Of a stretch of DNA of 37,624 bases, positions 1 to 7,260 are shown piece after piece (within the stretch, counting starts at the first letter, position 1; each line of letters starts with the position of its first letter). Where the stretch lies: assembly GCA_017560255.1 (NCBI GenBank), contig JAFYOI010000016.1:1-37624 (forward strand). Reading direction: 5' to 3'. The translations under genes and the position numbers were made by a program. The DNA comes from Clostridia bacterium. Its GTDB lineage: Bacteria; Bacillota; Clostridia; Oscillospirales; Acutalibacteraceae. Below the pieces are notes generated by a model, which ran no database searches, was not told the origin of the DNA, and saw only the letters and a list, made by a program, of their open reading frames with translations.

Positions 1-7
1 ATGGGAC

Positions 8-414
8 TTGAACCCGAGAGGGCTGAGAGCGCAAAGAAAAACAGTTCGGGGAACTGTTTTTCAGCGAACAGGTGCGAGGCGGGTACTGTACGCGAGGCGT
101 ACGGTCGCAGAGCAGTGCAAATTGCAAAGCGATTTGCATCAAGTCCCATCTCCGCCCGATTTGATGAAACTTTGATAGAGGTGTTTGAACCCGAGAGGGC
201 TGAGAGCGCAAAGAAAAACAGTTCGGGGAACTGTTTTTCAGCGAACAGGTGCGAGGCGGGTACTGTACGCGGGGCGTACGGTCGCAGAGCAGTGCAAATT
301 GCAAAGCGATTTGCATCAAGTCCCATCTCCGCCCGATTTGATGAAATTTTGATAGAGGTGTTTGAACCCGAGAGGGCTGAGAGCGCAAAGAAAAACAGTT
401 CCCTGAACTGTTTT
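8..414. repeat. 177-bp tandem repeat, two full copies and a 5' fragment
   Basis: Near-identical units begin at about 10, 187 and 364, an exact period of 177 bp. The third copy matches only to about 414. Copies 1 and 2 differ at very few positions (for example CGCGAGGCG versus CGCGGGGCG, and GAAACTTTG versus GAAATTTTG). Because 177 is a multiple of three, a 152-residue open frame runs through the array, but the peptide just repeats every 59 residues and has no recognisable domain, so I treat the DNA as non-coding. Each unit carries several short palindromes: AACAGTTC/GAACTGTT, GTAC(T)GTACGC/GCGTACGGT and GCAAAT/ATTTGC. Copy 1 is preceded by GGGACTTGAACCC, the reverse complement of a tRNA T-arm-like sequence. 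The array may continue to the left of the window. Confidence 0.85.
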
Positions 415-417
415 ATA

Positions 418-520
418 ACGAAATTTGCCCTTCGGGCAAGTGAAATATCTTCGCTGTGAAATATTCGATGATGCGAATGTGGGCAAATTTCATTTCACAT
501 TCGGCGTAACCGGATGTTTC
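418..520. repeat. Cluster of nested hairpins after the tandem repeat
   Basis: An 11-bp stem pairs GAAATTTGCCC (420-430) with GGGCAAATTTC (481-491). Inside it are a short hairpin TTGCCC-TTC-GGGCAA (425-439) that would compete with the long stem, and ATTCG/CGAAT (463-478). A further imperfect hairpin lies at about 497-516 (CATTCGG/CCGGATG). No open frame of substance crosses it. It resembles the structured intergenic repeats that are scattered through many Clostridia genomes; that family link is from memory and not tested. Nothing else is seen up to the promoter at 523. Confidence 0.6.
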
Positions 521-522
521 AC

Positions 523-551
523 TTTAACTTTTCTATCAGTTATGATATAAT
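523..551 (+). promoter_or_regulatory. Candidate sigma-A promoter for the 576 gene
   Basis: A -10 hexamer TATAAT (546-551) lies 17 nt after a weak -35 TTTAAC (523-528). It is 24 bp before the start codon at 576, which has the ribosome site AAAGGAAGTG upstream. Confidence 0.5.
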
Positions 552-575
552 CAAAACAACAAAGGAAGTGACCGT

Positions 576-1163
576 ATGAAAAAGATTTTCTCTGCGTTGA
601 GCGAACGTGGTGATTCGTCGGATATTTTAGCGATACCTGTAATTTTACTTGCGCTTGTTTTGAGCATATTTGTTCTTATATTTTACGTTCCGATTGACTA
701 CGTAAAATATAAGCGTTCGCTTTACTGTAAGAATACAAATCAAAAGTACAGACTGTTTATGGGAACGAATCCCGAAGTCGTTTTGTATGACATCGTTTAT
801 AAAAACAGTTTACCAATAGAATATGTAGCCGCACCCGAAAAGTCAGAGCGTGAAATCGGCTGGTTTGTATATAACAATACGTTGATTATACCAAGTTGTT
901 ATGATTTTAGTTTTGATAGTGAGAAAAATCAATGGTTTTACGAGTGTGAGAACGAGAGTTTCCTCACGCTTGATGAGTACATGGAAGTTGAAATATCGGA
1001 TGTCAATAAATTTTTTGACAGGATAATATGTGACAAAGCGATTGTTCTGATTAAAAGAGGACAAATTAGCAGAAGCGATACAGAACTTGCAGAAAAAGAC
1101 GAAAGATTTTTGATTTACGATAAGAAGGTCGAAGACGTAATTTATGCTTTTTGTGCCTCATAA
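576..1163 (+). CDS. Membrane-anchored protein of unknown function
   Basis: I do not recognise this 195-residue protein. A short charged N-terminus is followed by one long hydrophobic segment at about residues 18-42 (ending LIFYVPIDYV), so it is probably a single-pass membrane protein. The rest, about 150 residues, is hydrophilic and rich in charged residues, with scattered cysteines but no CxxC pair or catalytic motif that I can name. The ATG at 576 is supported by AAAGGAAG about 7 nt upstream and by the promoter at 523-551. The next gene has its own promoter, so this appears to be a single-gene unit. It follows directly after the repeat array, and the 3' end shows no clear terminator. Confidence 0.7.
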   Translation: MKKIFSALSERGDSSDILAIPVILLALVLSIFVLIFYVPIDYVKYKRSLYCKNTNQKYRLFMGTNPEVVLYDIVYKNSLPIEYVAAPEKSEREIGWFVYNNTLIIPSCYDFSFDSEKNQWFYECENESFLTLDEYMEVEISDVNKFFDRIICDKAIVLIKRGQISRSDTELAEKDERFLIYDKKVEDVIYAFCAS

Positions 1164-1166
1164 TCA

Positions 1167-1196
1167 TTGACACCACTTGTATATCTATGTTAAAAT
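1167..1196 (+). promoter_or_regulatory. Sigma-A promoter for the Asp2-like gene
   Basis: A perfect -35 TTGACA (1167-1172) and -10 TAAAAT (1191-1196) are separated by 18 nt. The promoter sits immediately after the stop of the preceding gene and 40 bp before the ATG at 1237. Confidence 0.65.
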
Positions 1197-1236
1197 AAAA
1201 GTTAACATTTCATCAGAGAGTGGGTAGAATATAACG

Positions 1237-2523
1237 ATGACAGAGAATGAAAAGACCTACCACGGAAAGCGTGATATAAATTACTTGTTTCTTGAGGGTG
1301 CAAAGAATTCGCCTTATCTGATTGTAATTTTTCAGGCTATCCCACCGGCAAAAAATAATTTTGAAAAAGTTTACGGTTATAAGAAAACACTTAATAAAAT
1401 AAATTTCCACCGCCTCTATATTCAGGACACTTACGGACTTCTCGGTTGCTACTATATGTGTGAAAATATGGATTTCAGCATTGAGGAATCAACGGCGATG
1501 CTCATTGACGACGTTATGAAGCAGTACGGCATCAAAAGGGAAAACGTAATTACTTGTGGTTCGTCAAAGGGCGGCACGGGTGCGCTTTATTTTGCCGCCA
1601 AATACGGTCTTGGTCATGCAATCTGCGGTGCGCCACAGACAAGAGTCGGTTCGTTTATTTGCAGCGTAAATGATGAAACGGCAAGGTTTATGATGGGCGA
1701 TACTCTGCCCGAAGAAAATATCGAATATCTTAACAGAATCGTGCTTCGACATATTGACAGCGATTGCAGGAGCGATATAAGAATTCTTTCGTCAACCTAT
1801 GATAAGCAGTTCAACAAGCATATGGTGCCGCTTATTGCAAGGGCGAAGGAATGTAACGTTCCGCTTGATATTACGCTTGACGAGCGCGTTAAGTGCCACC
1901 ACGATATAGCGCAGTACTTTCAGGCTTTTATGATTAACAATATCTTTGACATTGTGTGTAAAGACCTCAAACGAGAGAAACCGATGCTCAATTTTGACCG
2001 CAACGGCCTTACTCTTGAGGGCGCGGGCGTGAGGGATGACGGCGTGAAATTTACTGTCAGAATAGTCGACGATAACGACGTAAATCTCCTTTATACCGAG
2101 GATGTAGAGGACGATTATTACGAGTACATTACGCGTGAACTTATGTCGGGTCTTGTTTATCTTGATTTATCCGTAGACGGTGAGACGTGGATAAATTACC
2201 GCGCGGGTGACGTGATTTTTGACCAGGGATATTTCAAATATCACGGTTATGACGTGGAAGTTAATCAGGAACAGAAGACTTTGCGTATCAAAATCAACGT
2301 TGATGAGGTGCACAGTAAAGTAAGATATGCTTACAATCTCAGCCTTAACAGAGAGAAAGTTGTGCCGAGTTTTGCTTCCGACAGTAACGAGCATACTTTC
2401 GACCTGACTCAGTCCGGTACTTACCGTGTCACTTTCTCAATCAGAATGAAGGATGCGGGCAAGATTCTCAAGCGCACCAATGCAATCAACGTAAACTTCG
2501 ACGAATCCACAAATAACGGATAA
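1237..2523 (+). CDS. Alpha/beta-hydrolase, accessory Sec protein Asp2-like
   Basis: A 428-residue soluble protein with no signal peptide. The first ~245 residues resemble an alpha/beta-hydrolase. A nucleophile elbow GSSKGG lies at residues 108-113, making Ser110 the candidate nucleophile, and a later His pair near residues 222-223 (KCHHD) is the candidate catalytic base. The GxSKGG form is what I associate with Asp2, a protein that O-acetylates glycans on serine-rich adhesins during accessory Sec export, and with related Clostridia proteins. The last ~180 residues look like a beta-sandwich (Y-Y-Y-type) domain. No secA2, asp1, asp3 or gtf genes are nearby, so an accessory Sec role is not supported by context; a stand-alone acyl hydrolase or transferase is equally possible. 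It has its own promoter (1167-1196) and terminator (2530-2560). The fold is fairly sure, the substrate unknown. Confidence 0.7.
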   Translation: MTENEKTYHGKRDINYLFLEGAKNSPYLIVIFQAIPPAKNNFEKVYGYKKTLNKINFHRLYIQDTYGLLGCYYMCENMDFSIEESTAMLIDDVMKQYGIKRENVITCGSSKGGTGALYFAAKYGLGHAICGAPQTRVGSFICSVNDETARFMMGDTLPEENIEYLNRIVLRHIDSDCRSDIRILSSTYDKQFNKHMVPLIARAKECNVPLDITLDERVKCHHDIAQYFQAFMINNIFDIVCKDLKREKPMLNFDRNGLTLEGAGVRDDGVKFTVRIVDDNDVNLLYTEDVEDDYYEYITRELMSGLVYLDLSVDGETWINYRAGDVIFDQGYFKYHGYDVEVNQEQKTLRIKINVDEVHSKVRYAYNLSLNREKVVPSFASDSNEHTFDLTQSGTYRVTFSIRMKDAGKILKRTNAINVNFDESTNNG

Positions 2524-2528
2524 TTTTC

Positions 2529-2562
2529 AAAGCACTTTGGTTTTTCCGAAGTGCTTTTTTAT
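2529..2562 (+). terminator. Intrinsic terminator after the Asp2-like gene
   Basis: The stem AAGCACTT(T)GG pairs with CC(G)AAGTGCTT across a short T loop and is followed by TTTTTT. It lies directly after the stop codon at 2523. Confidence 0.85.
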
Positions 2563-2624
2563 TAACTTATTTCAACGTCCCCGAATACAATGAAAGTAAA
2601 TAAATTTGTAAATGGGGGATTCTG

Positions 2625-3713
2625 ATGGACGAAATTTTTGAAAAAACGAGTTTTTTTCTTGAATCGTACACACCGGATGGACTGTGTTCTTTTTACGATG
2701 AACTGTATGATCCCGATACGGTCAGGAAAGCGTATCTTATTACGGGCGGTATTTCTTCCGTTACATCAATGCTTGTAAAACTTGTGGCGGATAACGTAGA
2801 GCAGCGGGGTTTTTGCGCCCAACGGATAAGTAATCCGCTTTGCACTCACCAACTTGACGGCGCATATTTTCCGCAACTTAACACCTGCATATCGAACGGC
2901 GGTGAGAGGGGAGTGGTGGCGACTAAATATCCCGTTGCAACGGAGGAAATATGCAGTTTGTCCGATTGCTTTGATGCTGATTTTTTACGTGAAAATTCAC
3001 AGGATATGAAGCGACTTTTTAATGAGTGCGAAGGACTTAAAAAGAGGGCAGTCGGTTTTATGGCTGCGGCGCAGGCGCTTATGAATGACAGCAAGGAAAT
3101 TGCGCGCAAATATATGAATACAGAAAAGATGTTCCGCTATGCCTCACGGCTTGCGCGGCGAGAGTTTCCCTTTGTTGAGGGACGGCAGGGGCGTGAATAC
3201 AAACGCTTTCTGAGCAGTATTACTTCCAATGGAGTGGAAACTTACAGCAGAACGCTTGAAAATATATGCGAACGGTTCTACGTTTACTGTGACAGATACG
3301 GTGCCGTTAGCGGATTTTTGATGGAACTTATCAAAAATTATGCTCTGACGAGCGGCTATGACGTGATATCGTGTTACTGTACTATGAGTGGCGGCTGTAC
3401 GGTGGAACATCTGATTGTGCCGGAACTGAAACTTTGCTTTTTCTCGGATAGAGTGTATCATTCGGCGGATTTTACAGACAAGCGAAAGGTGAATTTTGTC
3501 CGTTTCACCGACGTTAAGGCGCTAAGTGAATATAAAAAGCGGCTCTCTTTCAACAGAAAGGGAGTGAATGAAATGTTCGGTGAGGCGATCAAACTGCTCG
3601 ATGATGCGGACAACGTGCAAAAACGTCTTGATTTCATATATTTCTCCTGTCTTGATAAGGTGAAGTTTTCCTGCGTTGCTGACAGAATAACTGCCGAAAT
3701 CTTAAAAATATAA
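2625..3713 (+). CDS. PRK06851-like protein with degenerate P-loops
   Basis: A 362-residue cytoplasmic protein. From memory it matches the PRK06851 family of tandem P-loop proteins, usually about 360 residues, in which each half has GGxGTGKST followed by a (L)DGxxxPEL or EHLIxPEL strand. Both halves are recognisable here: TGGISSVTS at 40-48 then LDGAYFPQL, and YGAVSGFLM at 225-233 then EHLIVPELKL. The essential Lys-Ser/Thr of the Walker A motif is missing in both (Thr at the first Lys position), so ATP binding by the usual route looks lost. The ATG at 2625 follows a GGGGG-type ribosome site. A possible -10 TACAAT is at 2586-2591 with no clear -35. The gene ends at a bidirectional terminator facing the phage-like cassette. 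The family call is moderate; the function is unknown even in intact members as far as I know. Confidence 0.65.
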   Translation: MDEIFEKTSFFLESYTPDGLCSFYDELYDPDTVRKAYLITGGISSVTSMLVKLVADNVEQRGFCAQRISNPLCTHQLDGAYFPQLNTCISNGGERGVVATKYPVATEEICSLSDCFDADFLRENSQDMKRLFNECEGLKKRAVGFMAAAQALMNDSKEIARKYMNTEKMFRYASRLARREFPFVEGRQGREYKRFLSSITSNGVETYSRTLENICERFYVYCDRYGAVSGFLMELIKNYALTSGYDVISCYCTMSGGCTVEHLIVPELKLCFFSDRVYHSADFTDKRKVNFVRFTDVKALSEYKKRLSFNRKGVNEMFGEAIKLLDDADNVQKRLDFIYFSCLDKVKFSCVADRITAEILKI

Positions 3714-3755
3714 AAAACGTCCCACGAAGCCAAAGTGGCTTCGTGGGATTTTGTC
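3711..3755. terminator. Bidirectional terminator between convergent genes
   Basis: The stem CCCACGAAGCC (3721-3731) pairs with GGCTTCGTGGG (3737-3747). An A-run lies to the left (AAAAAACG) and a T-run to the right (ATTTTG), so it can stop transcription from both the 2625 gene and the minus-strand cassette. The last codons of the amidase gene lie just beyond the right T-run. Confidence 0.85.
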
Positions 3756-4671
3756 AGTTTAGTTTTTTGAGATATTTTACGTCGGTTGCACCCGTTATTT
3801 CACCCGTTGGTGTCAGAGCAATAACTGCCCGAGTTCCGCTGAGTTCCCGCACAAAGAGTGCTGATTCATACACGAAATCGGCGAATTTGCGCTCGGTGCC
3901 GTATATCACCGCGTCCGACAAGAGCGATACTTCGTCCCCGACGGCAATCTGCGGCGGTTCGGGCGGCAAAACCTGACTTTGTACGATGAACCCACTATAA
4001 CCGTCTTTTTTAAGATCAGCAAGCAATTTTTCGGCATATTCTCTGTTGCTGAAAGCGCCGACTTGCACTCTGTAAACGGTAGTGGATTCATCATTTTCCA
4101 GTAGTTTTACGACTTTATTCCTGAACCAGTTCATATCCTTGCTGAATTCGGAAAGCCAATTTTCAGGATCGCCGTGATTTGAAGCGTAACCTCTTGCGTG
4201 TGCTTCCTTGTGGCTGCAAATAGAATTGACAGACAGATTGAATTCCCTGCATAAAAATGCGCAGAATTCTGCCGCACAGTTGAACGCTTCGTTAAAATAG
4301 GTTTCGTCGGTCAACCCGTCCTCGCAGATTTCAAACTGGATATGCCCCTGAGGATTATAGTTGTACGAGCCTTTTGAACCGCCGCCCGCACTCCAGCAAG
4401 CGATGTTAAACGGTAAAACCTGATAGCATTTGACCTTGCCGTCCTTGTCCTTACCTATATAGGCGTGAGCGATGACGTACCAATCCTCGCGGTTTACCGA
4501 GTTATTGTATACGTTAACGCCGAGTTGACCGTCGTCGGGCTGAACGTAGCGTTTGAGGTACGGATTGTTTGCGCCCGTTGAGTGTACGACAATTCCCGAT
4601 GGATTTATCGCACGCGCCTCTTTGTAGCACGGGCTTTTTGTTGCCATAACTTCGTAAAGGGTGAACGGCAT
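3754..4671 (-). CDS. Phage-type N-acetylmuramoyl-L-alanine amidase with SPOR domain
   Basis: A peptidoglycan hydrolase (endolysin) predicted to cut the amide bond between MurNAc and L-Ala. I place the start at 4671, not at an in-frame ATG 33 nt further upstream, because GGGGGCGAG sits 7 nt before it and it begins 1 nt after the holin stop. That gives 305 residues. Residues ~20-190 form an amidase_2-like domain with candidate zinc ligands at His30 (IVVHSTG) and in the SHKEAHARG and NHGDPE stretches. A SPOR-type peptidoglycan-binding domain (YRVQVGAFSNREYAEKLL) follows at about 197-235, then a ~60-residue C-terminal module of unknown type. There is no signal peptide, as expected for holin-dependent release. 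It is the last gene of a tightly packed six-gene unit. Confidence 0.88.
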   Translation of the reverse strand: MPFTLYEVMATKSPCYKEARAINPSGIVVHSTGANNPYLKRYVQPDDGQLGVNVYNNSVNREDWYVIAHAYIGKDKDGKVKCYQVLPFNIACWSAGGGSKGSYNYNPQGHIQFEICEDGLTDETYFNEAFNCAAEFCAFLCREFNLSVNSICSHKEAHARGYASNHGDPENWLSEFSKDMNWFRNKVVKLLENDESTTVYRVQVGAFSNREYAEKLLADLKKDGYSGFIVQSQVLPPEPPQIAVGDEVSLLSDAVIYGTERKFADFVYESALFVRELSGTRAVIALTPTGEITGATDVKYLKKLN

Positions 4672-4672
4672 T

Positions 4673-4876
4673 TTACTCGCCCCCGTTTTGTTTGCTGTCA
4701 ACAAGCCCCTCGCCTATGATGTAAGCGATTACGCTTGCGCCCGACATAATGATGCCTGCAATTTCGGTTGCCGTGGTTTCCGATGCGCCGAAAGCGATTA
4801 CAAGCGGCGTTACAAAACCGACTACGGCAACCCAGAATTTCCTGCTTGTGAGTTTATTTATTATTTTTGATTTCAT
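4673..4876 (-). CDS. Phage holin
   Basis: A 67-residue protein with a basic N-terminus (MKSKIINKLTSRKFW) and two hydrophobic segments, about residues 14-31 and 38-56, matching the size and topology of small phage holins that permeabilise the membrane and release the endolysin. AAAAGGAG precedes its ATG. Its stop codon is 1 nt from the amidase start, a classic holin-endolysin arrangement that suggests translational coupling. The exact holin family is not assigned. Confidence comes mainly from topology and position. Confidence 0.8.
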   Translation of the reverse strand: MKSKIINKLTSRKFWVAVVGFVTPLVIAFGASETTATEIAGIIMSGASVIAYIIGEGLVDSKQNGGE

Positions 4877-4897
4877 TTACGAATTCTCCTTTTCTTC

Positions 4898-5197
4898 TTA
4901 CCATAGGACCGAACTCAATATTGCCGATATGAGTCCACCTGTCAGTGCGGAAATGACCGCGGTAATAATCTGGGAAAGTCTTGCTTTGGGTTGAGCCTCA
5001 ATTTCTTCGATTTTATGCTCATTCTTTATCAGGTGTTCGTTGATGTGCTTTAATTCCGAAGTGAGCGATATGAGTTGTTCGTTCATTGCTCTTATCTCGT
5101 TTGTTACTTTGCCCAAAGTATCAAGTTGTTTTTGCAGACCTTTTATCTGCTGTTCGTGTCTTTCTAATTTGACTATTGCTTCTTCCACAAGGCTCAC
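4898..5197 (-). CDS. XhlA-like coiled-coil membrane protein
   Basis: A 99-residue protein. Residues ~5-70 form a heptad-rich coiled coil, and the last ~25 residues are one transmembrane segment (ITAVISALTGGLISAIL). This is the architecture of Bacillus XhlA (haemolysin XhlA family), which works with a holin and amidase in host lysis. Its first four bases overlap the end of the preceding gene (ATGA-type overlap at 5194-5197), and the holin follows after 21 bp. The role is inferred from architecture and neighbours. Confidence 0.8.
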   Translation of the reverse strand: MSLVEEAIVKLERHEQQIKGLQKQLDTLGKVTNEIRAMNEQLISLTSELKHINEHLIKNEHKIEEIEAQPKARLSQIITAVISALTGGLISAILSSVLW

Positions 5198-5454
5198 TCT
5201 CCGTCTCCTGTGATGTTTTCAACTTTCCAATGTCGTGTAATTGCCGCTCCATCTTCATAATATGCGCTGACGTATTGCGTGTCCACGTTATACGCAGGAA
5301 TATCGTCACTGATAAGCGGTTTGTATCCCTCTTTTTCTGCTAACTGCGGATGAATTTCAAGGTAACGGGGCAGATTGCTGATTGCTCTGCCATTCACAAT
5401 GCCGTTCATACGGCACTTGAGCACCCTTGTTTCGTTAATAAATTTATACAGCAC
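5194..5454 (-). CDS. Small phage tail-associated protein, function unknown
   Basis: An 86-residue soluble protein with no signal peptide, membrane segment or catalytic motif that I recognise. It contains a stretch like those of small proteins encoded between tail fibres and lysis genes in Clostridia prophages (...YLEIHPQLAEKEGYKPLI...). The start is GTG at 5454, overlapping the preceding stop by one base (TAGTG), with AAAGGAG upstream. Overlaps on both sides show that it belongs to the same transcript. The call rests on position only. Confidence 0.65.
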   Translation of the reverse strand: MLYKFINETRVLKCRMNGIVNGRAISNLPRYLEIHPQLAEKEGYKPLISDDIPAYNVDTQYVSAYYEDGAAITRHWKVENITGDGE

Positions 5455-6119
5455 TAAATATCATCTCCTTTTAAAAATTCTCCGTCTCCCGCGTTGATAT
5501 AGAACGGGGTTTCGGTGAGTGGACATATTGAACCGCACAGGTCATACATTCCGATAACTCCATCCGATTTGCGATAGCAGGGGACAAAATCTCTTGCAAT
5601 TTCCGGGCTATCCTGTCCCCAAAATACCTGAAATGTATCAATTTTTGCTTTCGCAGGGGTGATTGTTCCGAATTGATTTGAACCAAACAACAAAATGTTG
5701 TAAGTAGAGGCATTGAAAACCTTTGTAAAACTGTTTTCTACACCGTCACAAACAAGTAAACCGCTTGAAAGTTCAATATCGTGCCAATCCTCAACAGATG
5801 TATAAAGTGCTGAATACAACTGACCGTAATATCCGACAACCTGAAACTGTGTTGAACTCACATTCTGTCCCAACATAAGCCTTACGCCAAATTTAGCGTT
5901 AGTGCTTGTTGCCGTGCCCACCGCACCAAATATAACGTGACCGGCTGTATCTGTTTTTTTACATTTGATTTTAAAACCCGGATAATTCTGGAATGGTAAG
6001 TTGGTGTCGATATATTGCGTGCCCGTTGACTCAATATATTCCACGCGCTGATACTCCTTTGGTAATGGCGAGTCCGTATTCATAAGGTGTTGCAACAATC
6101 GTCTTTGCAAAATTTCCAT
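5454..6119 (-). CDS. Concanavalin-like lectin/tail protein
   Basis: A 221-residue protein. It starts with a short helical stretch and then LPKEYQRVEYIESTGTQYI, a hallmark of laminin-G/concanavalin-like domains found in phage tail and surface proteins of Clostridia. The remainder is beta-rich with aromatic residues (DWHDIEL, FQVFWGQ), consistent with a ~200-residue jelly-roll that may bind a surface glycan. The ATG at 6119 overlaps the previous stop (TAATG). It probably acts with the 6119-7246 protein as part of a host-recognition tip, or as a domesticated surface-binding factor. The ligand is unknown. Confidence 0.72.
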   Translation of the reverse strand: MEILQRRLLQHLMNTDSPLPKEYQRVEYIESTGTQYIDTNLPFQNYPGFKIKCKKTDTAGHVIFGAVGTATSTNAKFGVRLMLGQNVSSTQFQVVGYYGQLYSALYTSVEDWHDIELSSGLLVCDGVENSFTKVFNASTYNILLFGSNQFGTITPAKAKIDTFQVFWGQDSPEIARDFVPCYRKSDGVIGMYDLCGSICPLTETPFYINAGDGEFLKGDDI

Positions 6120-7246
6120 TATTCAACCGCTCCCTTTGGGATAACACCTACGCACCATTTCTGTGCATTGGGGTCAAACGTAAAAATGATATCAAAATAA
6201 CCAGCCTTGATTTCGGGAACTTCCCCATTGTAGAAAATCACATTCTCGCCCCAGTCAACGCTCACTTCCTGCGTAAAATGCGCATAGACGAGAATAGATT
6301 TGTCGGGGAATAGAGAAAAATCGCCTGCCGCTTGCGGCTGAATGTTCGGCAGAATGAATGAACAGTCCTTGTCCGTTTCAAGCACTCTGCGATGTTTTAA
6401 TGCGTTCCGTAGAATGTATGGCATATCGTCTAAATCAAAAATTGCCGTACCGTCGGTAACGGTTTCAACAAGGGGGATTATGGGAGTGACGTCGGACAAG
6501 TATTTAGTCACGGACATCTCACCCCAAATGCCGTTTATTTTGTCGTACTGTCTGCTTAAAAATTCAATCGGAGTAGATACGATCTGCATTATAATCGGTT
6601 GGTGAATCATAGTTTTTTCGTAGTCAACGTTTCTTATGAATACCGCTGTATCACGTCCCGTAAACCAACCCGTGTGCTCGCCGTTTTTGGTGTAGGCGTA
6701 TTTATCCGCAAAATACAAACCTTCCTCAATTATAGCGTCAAGGAACGCATCGGGAACGTAAGTGAAGGGCTTGTTTGTAAGGTTTTCAAAGTCGGTCGCT
6801 GCGCCGAGTTTGAGATTCTTGAGTTCGTCCTTAATTTGCGAAATATGGGCATATATGTCGCTTGCTTTTTCGTTTGTTTCAACAGCGTTGCCGCCGATAC
6901 TGCGCTCAATTTCAAGCACTGCCACGGACGTTTTGTCAATTATTTTTATTTCGCCGTTTTCAAATCCTATGCCCTGCACCTGTATGCTTAACTCCTTGCC
7001 GCAGAGAAGTTGTTCCCAAAGCGTGCAATTTACACGGTTTTCGTTGAGCGTGAGATTGTCCGAGCAGATTACGTCGCCGCTTCCGTTCAGAAAGAGCATT
7101 GTGTATGCGGAAATCTGCCGGGAAATTAGTCGTTCGGGTAGTATTGCCGTCAGTGAAACAGCATTGTGAGTACCCTCGCAACCTATTGCTTTGCCTTCGG
7201 GGAATACGGTTGTTTCACCCGAAAAATCGATTGTGATTGTCTTCAT
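6119..7246 (-). CDS. BppU-like phage baseplate/receptor-binding protein
   Basis: I start this at 7246 (MKTITIDFSG), 90 nt inside the longest open frame, because GGAGGTG lies 7 nt upstream. That gives 375 residues. Residues ~1-110 resemble the beta-rich N-terminal domain of BppU-type baseplate upper proteins (short strands, polar tip, KIIDKTSVAVLEI). A short helical linker follows at about 115-150 (EKASDIYAHISQIKDELKNL), then a beta-rich C-terminal region containing FTFDPNAQKWCVGVI. It is the first gene of the cassette and is preceded by a leader hairpin (7266-7291). The tail/baseplate assignment is moderate; an isolated copy without the rest of a phage could be decayed or repurposed. Confidence 0.65.
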   Translation of the reverse strand: MKTITIDFSGETTVFPEGKAIGCEGTHNAVSLTAILPERLISRQISAYTMLFLNGSGDVICSDNLTLNENRVNCTLWEQLLCGKELSIQVQGIGFENGEIKIIDKTSVAVLEIERSIGGNAVETNEKASDIYAHISQIKDELKNLKLGAATDFENLTNKPFTYVPDAFLDAIIEEGLYFADKYAYTKNGEHTGWFTGRDTAVFIRNVDYEKTMIHQPIIMQIVSTPIEFLSRQYDKINGIWGEMSVTKYLSDVTPIIPLVETVTDGTAIFDLDDMPYILRNALKHRRVLETDKDCSFILPNIQPQAAGDFSLFPDKSILVYAHFTQEVSVDWGENVIFYNGEVPEIKAGYFDIIFTFDPNAQKWCVGVIPKGAVE

Positions 7247-7260
7247 TTTGCACCTCCAAA

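Noticed and set aside
8-414. CRISPR array
   Set aside because: Units are contiguous with no variable spacers and a 177-bp period; CRISPR repeats are about 24-47 bp.
1-459. A 152-residue open frame across the tandem repeat
   Set aside because: The peptide merely repeats every 59 residues, has no domain or ribosome site, and the DNA is built from palindromes; the frame is a by-product of the 177-bp period.
3743-3976. Plus-strand open frame antisense to the amidase C-terminus
   Set aside because: It begins in the terminator and lies wholly opposite the amidase coding sequence.
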